Positions 11,394 through 23,525 are shown, counted from the stretch's first letter. The stretch is DNA of 64,000 nucleotides from Salvator merianae (GCA_003586115.2 QVOM02000034.1:112780376-112844375); one strand, 5' to 3'. The notes: generated by a model not told the origin, from the letters alone. Numbers and translations: made by a program.

Positions 11394-11846
11394 TTAAATT
11401 ATATGCTGATCACAACCAAACATGTCATTACAAAAAGCTGGGAGAATAAAGAAAATCTAACTCTTCAGTCATGGTATCACAGATTAACAGCATTGGCCAT
11501 ATTTGAAATGATAACTCACCAGATAAATGTAATTAATGTAATATCTAAAAATTCAAATGCTTACCTGAAAACATGGCAACCACTTATTGATACCATACCC
11601 ATCAGAAATGAGGAAATTAAATTAACAGCACCAATTGTATCATTAATTAAATAATAATAAAAAATATGATTCTCAGGGTGAACAATGTGAGCATTGTGAG
11701 GTGATGTACAATGATTGGAATATTTTACAGATCAGTTTGTTACTGTTTAAAATGTTTATATTACTAAGCTTAAGTTATTGATAAGTATTTTATTACTTTT
11801 GCAACTTTGTATATTTAATTAAATAAAAAAGACTAAATAAAAAAGA
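10190..11846 (+). mobile_element. Decayed L1 LINE, ORF2 C-terminal half and 3' end
   Basis: A short RT-like motif FIDIYKAFDSVSY occurs near 10200-10240. From 10740 onward the translation is L1-like despite several stops. At about 11220-11280 it shows the L1 Cys-region pattern W-x-SCPLIHEFWNNFNNKI. At 11403-11650 the L1 C-terminal pattern ITTKHVITKSWENKENLTLQ leads to SWYHRLTALAIFEM. An AT-rich 3' UTR ends with ACTAAATAAAAAAG near 11846. The link between the 10.2-kb motif and the rest is inferred. Confidence 0.65.
11341..11392. repeat. (AAAG)n microsatellite inside the L1 relic
   Basis: A pure GAAA tetranucleotide tract of about 52 bp lies between the Cys region and the C-terminal block of the L1 ORF2 relic. 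It arose after the element had decayed. Confidence 0.95.
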
Positions 11847-11849
11847 AAT

Positions 11850-12075
11850 CAATTCACCCACTAAAAGAAGCCCCCTTCTGATACCCATGGAGGAATATTT
11901 CCAGTGCGAGAGGATATAGGCACATCTCGTAAAGAAAGGGTCTCAACTAAAAGAGCCTGTCCCCCTTTCTCAGTCTGATGTCCTCCCTGCCTGAAGCCTC
12001 CACTCTCCAAGGGAACTGAAGGACTGCCCACCATGGAATGGGATGCTCCTAATGCATCCCCTGAAGGTCTCATCC

Positions 12076-12114
<39 letters not shown>

Positions 12115-13404
12115 CTTCTCCAGGTCAGCTACCTTGGCTTCAAGGGAATAAATCCATTCTTTGAGTACCAGGAGTTCATTACAGGCACACAGATGATCAT
12201 ACATATGACACTCTGTGTTCCCTTCCTTCCTTTATCCAGCTGTCCTTCAGCTTTCTTGGTGCCTGAATTCTAATCTAAGTTCTCTTGCTCCTCTTAGGGT
12301 CATATGTAGTTAGATTCACATTCTTTTAAAAAAGTAAGATAGCCTCTCTCTGTTTTCCCTGTATTCATTTTCAAGGGAAAACCACATTAGTTGTGAGCAT
12401 TGCTACAGTGCAGCCAATGCCTTGTCACAAATTTGGGTTTTCCTTGGTGGCTGACTGCAGGTGTGTGACTGACTGATAGTACTGTGGGCTTGGTCCCTTG
12501 TGACTGACTGACCAACTTGCCACCCTCTCCACCAATCAGCATGGTTCATCCTTCCTTCCTAGCATGGGGAGAACATATAGATTAATTGCATTAGCTGATC
12601 AACTACAATTTCGGCACCCAAAAATTTATTAATTACATTGACTGGACATTCTTGCAGTTTTGACAGTAAATTCAGTGGTCTCCTGGGTGACCACAACAAT
12701 GCTTCCTAGCAGAAGCAGTGGGAGAAGAGATTGCCAAACAGTCCCTTGTTCATAACAAAAGATACATAAACCTTGAGGAGGAGGAGCCATGCTATCTATA
12801 GCTGTAAATAGATGACGACTTTGCATACCCCACTGACTGATCATCCAAAAGGGAAGGGAATTCATTGTTCAGATGATGAGAAGTAGCTATCTCTGACAAA
12901 GAGGAATTGCACTTGAGATACATTATTCATGCCAAAAAATGGAGTACTTGTGTAAATAATATCCTATACTTCTTTACTACCTTGAGAAGCTTTGCTTCTT
13001 CTTTTTTCATTCTGCCTTGAAATTATTTCTATCATCTTTTATATGTCAAGTATCAGACATTTGTATGATCTTGAAATCTCCTGAAATGCTCTTTGTTCTT
13101 TTTGATTCATTCATTTATCAGACCCCAAAATGTGGAAAACAAAGAAGAAAGGTAGACAAAGGTAGAGGGTGTAATGATGCCAGCAGTGCTCCTGCCTCAT
13201 GAATGCCACTATGGCTTACACTGAGCTATTCAGGTTAAATGGTGGCAAAGAGACGGAGGAGGAATGCACAAGAAGAAACTCTACCTTATACCTTTGCTGG
13301 TCTTCCAGCCATTTCCAGGTGTAAGCAAAAATATTCTACCAAAAATTATGAGATTGGTTATCTGTCAGCACTGGCATAAAATTAGGGGGCTTTTGGAAAC
13401 ATTG
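11850..13404. other. No gene recognised; (TC)n tract
   Basis: A (TC)n microsatellite occupies about 12079-12112. CTGACTGA words recur at 12458-12512. No coding region or transposon end is evident. Confidence 0.55.
12079..12112. repeat. (TC)n microsatellite
   Basis: About 17 TC dinucleotide units. Confidence 0.95.
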
Positions 13405-14060
13405 GGCCTGTTTGCACTTTCCGTGCTAGAATGGGCCCAGCCTCATTGGGGTGATCAGGTCGCCCCGATCAGGCTGGGAAGGCCCAATTGCGGTGCCATG
13501 GGCCGAATCGGGAAGGCTCAATCCCGCAACGGAGGGAGGAGAGGCCCAGTGCGCACACGCGATTGTGTCATTGCCATGCACACCGTGTGGGCCTCCTGGT
13601 TGCCATGGCAGTGGCCTGATGCTTTGTAGGCCACTGCCACAGTGACCGCCCTTCGCGCCCATGATCAGGCACCAAAACACTGGACGGGGTGCAGCATGGC
13701 TCCATCCGGTGTCCCAGGCCCGATCACGGCAGCGTGGGCACGACTGGGGCCCACGCAAAGGGGTAGGCCCCATTCCCCATCATGCATTGTGTGATCACAG
13801 GATCATGCGTGCGTGATGGGTGGGTTGATCACCCAGAAGATGGCTGCCGCCATGGACAAGAAGTTAGGTGCAAACGAATCTTCACCTGAAGCTCACTTTG
13901 AGCTTCAGGTGAGGATTCGGACACCTTTTTACTTGTCCGGCGGTAGTAATAATCAGCAGTGGATGAGGTCCACTGCCGGTCATTACGGCTGTCCTTTGGT
14001 GCAAATGCACTTGTCTAGCAAGCATCCTTGATGCTTGCTAGATACAAGTGCGAACAGGCC
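13405..14060. mobile_element. GGCC-ended DNA transposon, 656 bp, CpG-rich, distinct interior
   Basis: The left end GGCCTGTTTGCACTT and the right end AAGTGCGAACAGGCC are inverted copies and match the ends of the elements at 24.1 and 50.5 kb. The interior is unrelated to those: it is rich in CCCGATCA/TGATCGGG-type words. A perfect 12-bp hairpin CTAGCAAGCATC-CTT-GATGCTTGCTAG lies at 14015-14041 just inside the right end. The flanks CATTG and CATCA agree at three of five bases. No coding capacity was recognised. Confidence 0.7.
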
Positions 14061-14361
14061 CATCAATAGAATCACTATCACTTTCCCACATACCTGCACT
14101 TGTATACATATGCAGTAGCAAGTCAAAAATTAAAAACATTAGCACAAATATGCTTCGACAGCTGTAACAGATTTCCCTTACAAAAGTAAATTGAGAGGAA
14201 CTTCAAATGTCATGCCACTAGATGCATTAAATATCCAAAGAGAGTTAGGACGCTCTTTCTCCTCAAGTACTGAATTTTTGGTTTTATTAAATCTGGGTGG
14301 TAAAACTGCTGCAGAAGATTTCTCAAGTTCCATAAATTTGTAAGCAGTCATAGTTAAGACT
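14061..14361. other. Unrecognised segment with a short minus-strand open frame
   Basis: Between two MITEs lies a minus-strand frame that extends about 60 codons outside the hAT MITE (pattern LTMTAYKFMELEKSSAAVLP ... LWIFNASSGMTFEVPLNLLL). I do not recognise the peptide. It could be a captured coding fragment or chance. Confidence 0.3.
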
Positions 14362-14589
14362 GTTTCGCTGATCTCCCTCCTCTCCCGCTCGCTGTCTCTC
14401 ATTTCCCCTAGACACCTAGGGGGATGAGACAGCGGCAAATTGCGAAGGTCCCGAAATGCATCGAAAATTGAGGGACCTTTGCAATTCGAATTTCGTGATG
14501 TTTGTTGCCCTTCGCATTCGATGCGAAGGGAACAAAATCACGAAATTCGACGAAAATCCGAGTGGCACGAAACTTCATGCACACCCCTA
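14362..14589. mobile_element. hAT-type MITE, TAGGGGTGTGCAC family, right half only
   Basis: The retained end reads CACGAAACTTCATGCACACCCCTA. Before it come the family's subterminal sequences: GCTGATCTCCCTCC, CTCATTTCCCCTAG and the inverted 'gcgaaggtccc ... gggacctttgc' pair. The other half and its TAGGGG end are missing, and the break at about 14362 falls within the family's interior. Confidence 0.8.
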
Positions 14590-15579
14590 TAACACTCTGT
14601 TAGTGGAAATCATGACCTTAAGCTCCATTCAGTCCCATGCAGCCAGAAGATGCCATTACTGTCTGCTGCCAGAAAATACTAAGTTTAACTGTATGAGCCT
14701 TTTGGCTTATGGAGCTGTCTCAAGCTCTATGAACGGTGCAAACGAGACTTTCATATAATGGCTTTTGTCATTATAGAGACTTGACCATTTCTTAGGAACA
14801 CTGTCTTTCTGACTCCTGCATGTAGCACAGCTTGAGGCAACTTCCAGAGAACCTGCCAAAGAAGGCATCCTCCTCCATTTCCGGAAATATGCTGTCAATC
14901 AAAAACACTCCAACAAGGATTGGGTTGGGATGGACTGGTGTGTGTGCGCACGATACACATTTTAATTCATTTGGAAAAATAATGCTTTCCAGGAGAGTAA
15001 TTTCACACTTATAATTGTGATGTCAGAAAACCAAATTGAAGGTTGTCAGTTGCTGATTGATATTCATTTAGCTCTGTTTTTATTAGTGCACTCACAATAT
15101 TTATTTGTTTAGTGCTGCATAAGAGGGAAGATGAAGGGTTAGCTACTCTGCAAGGTTTGTTGCATTTGCGGTAAAAGATTAAGAGAAATGTTGCACAGAA
15201 TCTTGAAAAAGCAGAAAAAAGCAGAAAATATTTTATAACTTCTACAGAATAGGGCATGCATTTATGTCAGTCTTGTCTACTGGAGTTTTTTTTTTTTTTT
15301 ATCACTACACACAGTGCTTGTGCTCTGTTAGGTAAAAAAAAGCTCTTTTGAAAGTAACCTCTGGGAAGTAAAAATGCATTTGAGTTGTGGAGGGAATAGT
15401 TTGCAAACTTGAATACGTTTTTGCAGATATATAAAAACAGGCATAAAATATTGAAAAGTTCCAACATTTTTATTTATATATATTGTACTGGGCTGCCCTC
15501 TTCTTTTTTATCTTCAGATTATAAGGAATCATGAAAGAATTTCTGCAAGCTATAAGTGTGTGCCTGCTTACAAGAGAAA
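14590..15579. other. No gene recognised
   Basis: Short open frames on both strands without recognisable products. A T homopolymer lies at 15287-15300. Confidence 0.55.
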
Positions 15580-15786
15580 CGCTGTGATCAGACATAACAA
15601 AAAGGGTGCCTTAGAGAGAGAGGGTGTGGCCCTCATGTTCTCACCCTTCCCTAATCCACCCTCTCTGGCATAGAATGTTCATGAGAGGGGGAGGGGCAGA
15701 ATGGTGGGTGAACAATCCCACCTCAGAACCTTTAATAAGACGTCCCAGAGATTTTTTTTTCTTTTTTGCTGTATCTGATCACAGCC
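15580..15786 (+). mobile_element. MITE, GGCTGTG family, copy 2, 207 bp
   Basis: The left end CGCTGTGATCAGACATAACA pairs with the right end TGCTGTATCTGATCACAGCC as terminal inverted repeats. The core 'CTAATCCACCCTCTCTGGCA' and a 'gagggggaggggcagaatgg' stretch match the other copies. Flanking bases do not give a firm target duplication. Confidence 0.75.
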
Positions 15787-18700
15787 AAAAATATCTTGAG
15801 GAAGTGCCTAAACTTCAGAGCTGGATCTCCTCTGCATGGAGTCCAGCCCCATCTAGGACAGTCAGTTTTGGATTTGAGTACCCAGCTGACCTTCATCTTG
15901 TCTAGATATAGATCTAGTTTTGGAGTTTTGCTCTACAACCAGCTTATTATCACCAGCTTATATTCAGACAATATAAAACTACTCTTGATTCAGATGTAAT
16001 ATAGAAATGACATCTGCAGTACATTTCCAAATGGCTTCATAAAAATTGTTAAGAAGACTGGTGGGTATTTTGATAATCGGGGAAACTCACAGATTAGCAC
16101 CCAAAGCAACATCCACACATCAATGAGGACTGCACAATATGTGCTGAGACTTGGGGGCTCTCTAGTCAGGGCCTGCTTTAAAGCAGTCCTAATATGGTCC
16201 ATGCTAGGTCTCATTCCTGCTTCCTCCATATATACAACCATCGCTAGCAGGAATAGCCCAGGCCTGATTCTGAAGCCTGGCAACATTTTGTTGAGCTCTA
16301 GAGAAATGGTTATTTCTCAGAAGAGTTCAGCAGAATTGACCTTCGGATTCTACCTTAGTGCTCCATTCTCACACAAGAACCACTAGATGACGCTTTAAAA
16401 CTACAAAATCCCTGTGCATGTCAAATGTCTTAGTACTTCAAGAAGTGATGAATTAGTCAGTAGGGTGTGCAAACTGCAAGAAAAGGTCAACAATGTGAAA
16501 TTTTAAGGTGGGGGCATTTCTGCTGATAATCTTCTAGAATGAACAATCATGTGAGTAACAGCATTCCATTCTCAGAAAATGCCAGCAGAATTGTCCTTAG
16601 GCACATACAGAAGCTCCCTATCCCAGGTGGGAAATAACCAGGAATAACCACCTCAACACAAAGTGAGTGAAATCTTTCTTTTTCCATATCTGGAACCACC
16701 TTCTGTAAGATCCTGCACCCAAAGGGTACCTCAGCTGATCTGAACAGATTCATCCAGTAGTGTTTCAAGAATGTAGAAGGGTTTGACCATGCTGTACTTT
16801 GCAGTGCATCTGTGGTGAATGCTGCAGAGATGGAAGCTGACTTCATGGAATGGATTTGAATATGAGCAGGAGGAGTGGTCTTCTTAACCTGGTTGGCAAG
16901 GGTTATGCAGACTTTGATCTATAAAGCAATAACCTTTGAAGACACTTTCATTCCCAGGTTGTCCAGGTGAAAACTAATGACCATGAAGATTTTCTAATAT
17001 TGTTAGTTCTAGAAACATATATCTTAAGTGCCCTTCTAATATCTAGACAATGCCATCTATGTTTTAACTCGGTGACAACTTTCCATTCTATGTCACCCAG
17101 ACACTTCCCTTGTCTGCAACTTGTCTGGGGAACATTTGTTCTTCAGCTTGAGGGTAGGTTGGGCTGTGAGTTCTGCCATTAAACAGATAACTGTTACTTC
17201 TTGCTGTGTTCTTGGTCAGAGTGATCTCCTCATCATGTTCCTAAGATATGGATGCAGATCTTGCCCAAGACTTCAATGAAACCTTGCCCATTGGCTTCAG
17301 AGACAAAACTATTTAAAGCATTCTCAAGGTGTGTATACATGACTTTTTCAAGTTGTTCCTTTAGGAAAAAGTGTTCAGTCAGTATGCAGCTGGAAAGTTA
17401 CCGTATGTTTCTGCACTGCAACCTTCATTCACCTCCAAATCAGGTTACACCTTCCCAGTTGCTATCCATTGATTGGCCACTGGTCTGACCGCCTTCCCAT
17501 CTTAGTTATGTAGCAGGACTATGGTTTGAATCCTCAATGATTGCCATAAAAAATTAAGACTGTTTGCACTTACAAGTTTAGATTCTAAACAATTTGAGTT
17601 AATGATATTTACTCGAGATATGACAATATTGTGCATCAGGTGAATGTGACAATGTCCAAAGAGATCCAAAAGTTTTCTATGCAGCTGACTTCTCCCTCCC
17701 CTCCCCCCAATGATAGCATCTTATGTGGATGCTGCACTGAAATGATCCAAGTTGTGCCTGATATACTGAACCTATATCTGCATACTAACTTCTTCTGAGT
17801 GCATTAGGAATATAATCTAAGCAACATTTTGATCTGCTGCTACTACACTGGGAGAAGAGTTAGGAAATTGCAGTGCTATCCTTGTTAGATGTAATTGCAG
17901 AATGTCAGTTCCTGTACTTGGATAACATTGCAAGTACACTCAGGGGATCTTGATGTGAAAAGCTGACTGTTGTTTTCTATGTCAGTATGCTTCTTTTAGC
18001 CTAGCTTGCCTGAAACACATATTAGGAAGAGCAATGCACAACTAGTGTAACATTATTTAATATTATGATGTAAGAGGATGTTTCAAAGCACTTATATGAT
18101 ACAACTTTGACTTAAGATTGAACAGGCATACAATTACCCCTATAGCTGCAGGTTGGTAGAAGGACTCAGTCTGTAATAGGAGATTGAATGGACTGCGGAA
18201 CATTGGAAAATTGCTGAAGGTCTTAGAATACTATTGAATAAACTTGTTTCTCTTCATGGTCAAACCTAAAATCACAAGTTATAGCCCCTTGAGGAAGCAG
18301 CCTTAATCTCCATTGTCATAAAGGATGCTGTTGTTAATTATGAAAAACATTCAAAGACATGATTTTTGTTTGCTCTTTGTGTTGTGTTCTTTGTTTAACA
18401 ACAGCAACAGTTACAATAACAGCAACCACAGTGATAATATGTCTTTGATGTGGCAGGTGCTTGTGTGTTACAATGGATCAGAGGACAATGCTGGGGATCC
18501 TGTGCTGGACAAGGATATCAGGTTTTGGTTTTGTTCTATTTACAGGACCGTATAAGAACCCATACAGAAGTGAGAATCATTTCTTATACAATTATAATGT
18601 ATTTATATTTAAAATTAAAAATTATCTAAAATATTAGGCAATATTTTCCTCTTAAAACTTTTAAACTAAGATGTGATCACACATAACATTTGGGGGGCAT

Positions 18701-19000
18701 ATATTTCCAAAGGATGATCCCATTTGTGAATGCAGTGAAAACAAAAACAAAGAAAACAAACAAACAAACCCTGTGCCACATAGTTTTTAAAAGATAGCCT
18801 CCTATCTTCCTCATCACCTTTGCTTCAAGCCTAGCAACCCCTCCAGAGCACAAATGCTCATTTTTTATTTGCTGCTTCCAGGCCAATTTTCCAGGGCCCT
18901 GATTGGTTGTTCATGGTAGCAAGCTGGAATTAGCTCAGAAGCGTCATAGCCTTGACTTCTGGGAAGATAGCCAAATGTAGCTGCTGAGAGGAATTTTTCC
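15787..19000. other. No gene recognised
   Basis: A long AT-rich stretch. Its open frames do not resemble known proteins and show no coding-like repetition. CAA/CAG-type words occur near 18400-18430. A TAGGGTGTGCAAAC word at 16461 resembles a hAT end but has no partner. Confidence 0.55.
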
Positions 19001-19009
19001 TCTGAGCAA

Positions 19010-20930
19010 ACCGCAACATGAGGACTCAGAGGGGGGAGTCTAAACCCCCTGTCAGACGATTTCATCTCCCTGAGTGACAGGGAGGTGGAGGGATTCCTCA
19101 TTACAGCTCCAAACAAGTCTCCCCCCGCCCCAGTTGGGGCAGCGAGGGATTTGCGGCAGCCCGTGTACAGGAGGAGCTGGATGGAGCTGGAGGAATGTCA
19201 AAGGCAGTAAATTCGGCCGATCCTCTTTTAATTCATGAAAATACTAAACTTAAGATAAATATTAAGAAAAAAAAATACCCTCTACAATTACAGCCTGGAT
19301 AATATATGCCAAACGTTTAACCATCGTAATTCAGCAAGATGCTAAAATATTTGCAAAGGCTTTTAATCCTTAGATAAATCATTCAAAGTTTTGTTTTTTA
19401 ATGCGCTGGGGTCTTCAGTGTCTCATTAAAATATACTGGAATTGCTTCTTATCAACTAAGATAAGCAGGCTGGAAAGATTAATGGTGACGGCTGCTTTTA
19501 ACAGTGAATGACCATTAGAGGGCTTCTTCAGAGAACTAAGTCATAAGGTGCTGTGGAACGTGTACTGGAGGATTGAATCATCGCATCTTAAATCTGGGAA
19601 GTTGTGAAATATGGTGAAAAGAAAATCAAAACTAGAAAAAGACAAACAGCCAAAAGAACAGAGCTGTGCCTTGGAATTAGACCCAATGAGGCACGGTGGC
19701 GCAGGTGGCTAAGGCACTGATCTTTCAATAGGAGGATCAGAGTTCGAGGCCCTTGTCTGCTGTGTAGAGGGGATAAGCGCCCTCTACTGGCCTCTAGCTC
19801 CAGTCAACCTAGCTGTTCGAAAGCAAGTAATTGCAAGTAGATAAATAGGGAGCATCGATGCAGAAGATAGATGTAAGCCTTTGGGCGAAAAATAACCTTG
19901 TAAGCCACTTTGATTCAGCTTCGGCCGAGAAAAGTGGGGTATAAAAACCAAATTCTTCTTCTTCTTCTTCTTCTATTCATAAAAAAACTGGACTTTATTT
20001 TTTCAGGAATTGTGTAGATCCTTGGAAAATCAGGGGCAGAATTTTGAGAGATTATGACAAGACCTTAAAAATGAAAATGAAATAGGGGTTGTACGCACTG
20101 AACTTCATGAAATAAAGGACAAGGCTCTGAAACTGGATGATTTTAAGGCAGAAATTCCTCAGACAAAATTTATGGCACAAGAAATACAAATAGAGACATC
20201 TGAAACCTACCACGGACAAAGTGTCAAGGGATGTAATGGTGTTCTTTGTGAGGAAAGTTACAAGAGAAGTTCGAGTGAGACAGTATGAGTCACTACTAGT
20301 AACAGCTCAAGGTTCTACTTTTTCATTGAAGGAAGCCTCGGGAAAAATGTTACAAGAGAGAAAGGAGTATATGAGGTGAACAGTAAAAGAAGTAATCTTT
20401 ATTTGGAATCAATAAAGACTCAGTCTGAAATCTGTGAATAAGATGCAAAATTTTTGGTTCAAATATGGAAAGGACTGGAGGAAAAGGAAAAAAGGACTGA
20501 AGGAGCCAGAAGGAGGAACTTAAGAAGTGACTTAGCAGAGTAATGGGCAGAAGTTGAATTATTGTCAGACTGATATGAGAAGAAGATTTTGAGATAAATA
20601 GTGGATAAATATAATAATTTACTGAGAAATAAGACAGTGGATAGATTTTTGTGAAATCTGGAAACCCTCTATTGACCTTTTGCAAGAATTGGAAAGTGGA
20701 CCTGGAAAGTGGATTGGTGTTTGCTGGATTGAAAGAATGAAGAGGAAAGACGATTATTGGTAGAAGAAAAGAACTGGGTGGTTGGGGGGTATGAAATATA
20801 GAAGAAATCTGGGAAGAAGTAGGAAGTCAGTAGTTAAAAATGTTAGTTGACGGATCATGAATCATTTAGTGTAATTTTATATATCTAAAAATATAAAATT
20901 AAAAAAATTAAAAAAGGAAATATAAGCAGG
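19010..20930 (+). mobile_element. L1-type LINE relic with ORF1 only (possible half-L1)
   Basis: A GC-rich leader (about 19010-19250) is followed by an ATG at 19611 whose product starts MVKRKSKLEKDKQPKEQS, a basic N-terminus like squamate L1 ORF1. After a SINE, the frame resumes as decayed, charged, coiled-coil-like peptide such as ELHEIKDKALKLDDFKAEI and later 'GLEEKEKRTEGARRRNLRSD'. The sequence ends near 20900 in an A-rich tail (AAATTAAAAAAATTAAAAAA) with no ORF2. Family placement is inferred from composition and layout, not from a diagnostic motif. Confidence 0.45.
19684..19980 (+). mobile_element. tRNA-derived SINE with (TTC)n tail
   Basis: The 5' part holds a polymerase III A box (TGGCGCAGGTGG near 19697) and a B box (GTTCGAGGC near 19742) at tRNA-like spacing. 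The central body includes GCGCCCTCTACTGGCCTC. The 3' part, 'GCCACTTTGATTCAGC...AGTGGGGTATAAAAACC', resembles the 3' end of the L2 LINE at 51.7 kb. The copy ends with about seven TTC units. It lies between the two halves of an L1-ORF1-like relic. No target duplication is visible. Confidence 0.82.
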
Positions 20931-20934
20931 CTAA

Positions 20935-21941
20935 AGCAGAAAAAAAGAAGAAGCTTCACAGCCTTTCCACCCCATGAAACCTTAACTCCTTCTTGCACCA
21001 AAAGTAATTTTTGCCGCATCCAGTCAGGTGGAATATAGTGCTATTATGGTGCCGCTATAATGGGAGTGCCACATGTATCTGTGGCAATCACACCATGACT
21101 ATGCTACTTCCCCCCTAAAATGCAGGGTGTTTATTTTTTCCAAAATAGCACTATCACTTACCCTGTGGATGGAGTTGCCATCATTGTTCTGGCCACCATG
21201 CATAAACTTTGCTTATCATGTTTCGTTATCATATGGAAGGCACTATAAAATTTATGAATAGCCAACACTTTAATGGTAGAGTACAACATTTTATATTTCC
21301 ATCCAAGGTTTGATCATTTGCTAAAGCAACTTCAAGTTCAACAATTCCTGATTAATTTCTCTTTTTCTCTTGTCTCTGCCAGCCAAATCCCAGCCCCTAG
21401 CTACCATTCTTTTTTCTTTTCTTCATGAATTCTGCCCTCCTAACAAAATATTGCAAAACATAAACATGAGCTGAAGAATCAATAGCATCTATGTTAGGAA
21501 AGAATATCAGTCTACATCTTTCATAGATATACTTGCTGTAAGAGGGCTATTGTTCGGCTAAAGGTAATGTCCTAGGGGAAAGAGATAACTATCAGCTTCT
21601 TTAATCTTTTCAGAACTATCATAGAATTGGAAGACTGGATTCAAAAAAAAAAAAAAAAAAGTTTGAATGTGATGGGTGTACAATGTGCAATACTTACAAT
21701 CCCTTAGCAGCTGTACATCATTCTGTTTTTGAGCAGCCTGGTTTCCCACAGGTGTGTTGTTTTATCAATGTTTGGAGCACAGAGTTCTCAATGCCTAATA
21801 CAGATGTGAGAGGATTGTTAAGTTTGGAAGAAAATAAATTTTAAAAGCTGAAATGAGCATCTGCAAATAATTGAGATTTGACTATTAGATTTGGGAGCAT
21901 GAAATTTGGTTCCCCACAAAATGCTTGAAAGTCTTATCTGA
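20935..21941. other. No gene recognised
   Basis: Unassigned sequence. A poly-A run lies near 21643-21660. Confidence 0.55.
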
Positions 21942-22156
21942 GGCTGTGTTCAGACGTAACAAGTGGGGTGACTTGGAGGCACCTCACAGAGACAGTGTAT
22001 GGCACTCGAGTTCCCAAGTCTTCTCTAATCCACTTTTTCTAACATAGAATATTCATGAGAAAGGAAAGGGACAGACAGGTGTGTGAACAATCCCACCTCA
22101 AAGCTGTCTTTCAGCCGCTTCAGAGATGCTTTTTTTCGTTGTGTCTGGTCATAGCC
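21942..22156 (+). mobile_element. MITE, GGCTGTG family, copy 3, 215 bp
   Basis: The left end GGCTGTGTTCAGACGTAACA pairs with the right end CGTTGTGTCTGGTCATAGCC. The core 'CTAATCCACTTTTTCTAACA' and a G/A-rich 'gaaaggaaagggacagac' stretch follow the family pattern. Confidence 0.75.
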
Positions 22157-22279
22157 TTAAAAGTTGAAATTGTGTGCAGATGTGTGTTTCATATATCCAC
22201 TGAATTCACATCAGAACAGCTATAAATTTAGATCGAATATAAGATACTTATAAATAAGGAATAGACAATGATAGAATGT

Positions 22280-22618
22280 AGGCTTTCACAGTCAGTTTTA
22301 ATCTCATTTGTAGCAGTTTTTGGGCTGTTGGTCTTCCCCTGGTTGTAATCTGTAACCATTGTCTACTCCTACAAAGACAAAGGTTACACATTGCAATCAG
22401 GAAAAGACCAATGCCTCATTATCTAAGATTAGCTGCCAAGGAGTAAACATTCAAGGCACATTTATAAGGAGGATGACAAGATCTAGCATACCATCAGTTG
22501 TTTTTGACTCTTCCAGAAGTCAAATCCTCTGAAGATGGACATCGTAGCTATGTGCAAAAGCTTAGGTTCTCAGAAGAACTATGGAACACAGCACAACAGC
22601 CCAAAAACTACTACAAAC
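22280..22618. mobile_element. MITE-like element with 24-bp inverted repeats
   Basis: TTTGTAGCAGTTTTTGGGCT plus GTTG at 22307-22330 pairs with its inverse at 22594-22617 with one mismatch. The right half holds 'TCCTCTGAAGATGGACATCG' and 'AGAAGAACTATGGAACACAG'. This order of words matches a widespread squamate repeat in which 'tctgaagatgccagcc' precedes 'gaacatggccacacagcc'. The outer boundaries are approximate. Confidence 0.55.
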
Positions 22619-23139
22619 AAGGAATAGACGATAAGGATAAATAAGGGATAAACAATAATGCATGTTCAGTAAAAATGAAAAGGGTTTAGAGGCTCAGAAC
22701 TGTAAGGTTCATTTGTTAACAGTCCTGGCTTACTTGCTTACTCATAGGTAGTGTTACAGGCCAAGCTCTGGGTGTGAGTTGTTTTGGGAATTAGCTTATC
22801 CAGGCATTAGACCTTTTTAGGGATCAATTTATCAGTCCAGGTTTTAATAATGCCAAACTGGCCCAAGTCCAAATAAAGAGGAGATAATCCTTGAAAAGAA
22901 TGGTGCATCTTTATTAGGACCAAGCAAAAAATATTGAAATCCAAAGAAATAGCAATAAACAATGTAATTTGTTAGAATTAGCTAGTTTCATAGGTAGCAT
23001 AGGTAGTTAGGCATTTGGAAAAGGAAAAGGACTCGGCTCCAAACTTAAGTAAAGAGACCTAGTTAGGGGAAGGGGGAGAAGAAAGTGAGAGAGTCTGGGA
23101 GAAGTTAGCAATGGAGACTAGAAAGGTTCCTAGCACTAA
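22619..23139. other. No gene recognised
   Basis: Unassigned AT-rich DNA downstream (in minus-strand terms) of a CR1 copy. It may contain unrecognised CR1 remnants. Confidence 0.45.
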
Positions 23140-23149
23140 AGGGTAAATC

Positions 23150-23525
23150 CCCCCCATCTGTAGTTTTCTCCAGGTAAATCTTCACCATGCCAAAAAAGAA
23201 AATTTGCTTTCCTTACATACAGTGCAACACCTCCTCCCCTTTAAACCCTGATTTTTAAAAAAATATGTTGTAGCCTTCAGGTTCTTCAAGCTTCATGTGT
23301 ATCACCCCACCAACTTTTAGTTATGCATATGACATCATGTTTATTTTCCTGTGTTAGAATTTCCAGTTCTCCTTGTTTGTTTCCCATGCTCTGTGCATTG
23401 GTACAGAAACATCTTAGTTTGTGAGAAATATCTCCTACAGGCCTGACTTCTCTAGTTTCCTTCCAAGCTGTTTGTCTTTGTTCCTTCCTTCTACTTCTGG
23501 TAGCAAGATCATCATCTGTATTCAT
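23150..23525 (-). pseudogene. CR1 ORF2, endonuclease N-terminal part
   Basis: The frame at 23286-23525 starts MNTDDDLATRSRRKEQ and reaches LRCFCTNAQSMGNKQGELEI, then ICITKSWWGDTHEA. This is the APE-type endonuclease start of CR1 ORF2 (family pattern 'TNAQSMGNKQEELE ... ITETWWDDSH'). The catalytic ET step reads KS here, so the active-site Glu is lost. After a stop, RGGGVALYVRK continues the domain to about 23150. It begins 47 bp after the ORF1 stop, the usual CR1 arrangement. Confidence 0.85.

Noticed and set aside
16461..16476. hAT element starting at TAGGGTGTGCAAAC
   Set aside because: No inverted partner end within a reasonable distance and no flanking duplication.
19690..19760. Functional tRNA gene
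   Set aside because: A and B boxes are present, but the segment is followed by a SINE body and an L2-like tail and lacks a full cloverleaf. It is a tRNA-derived SINE.
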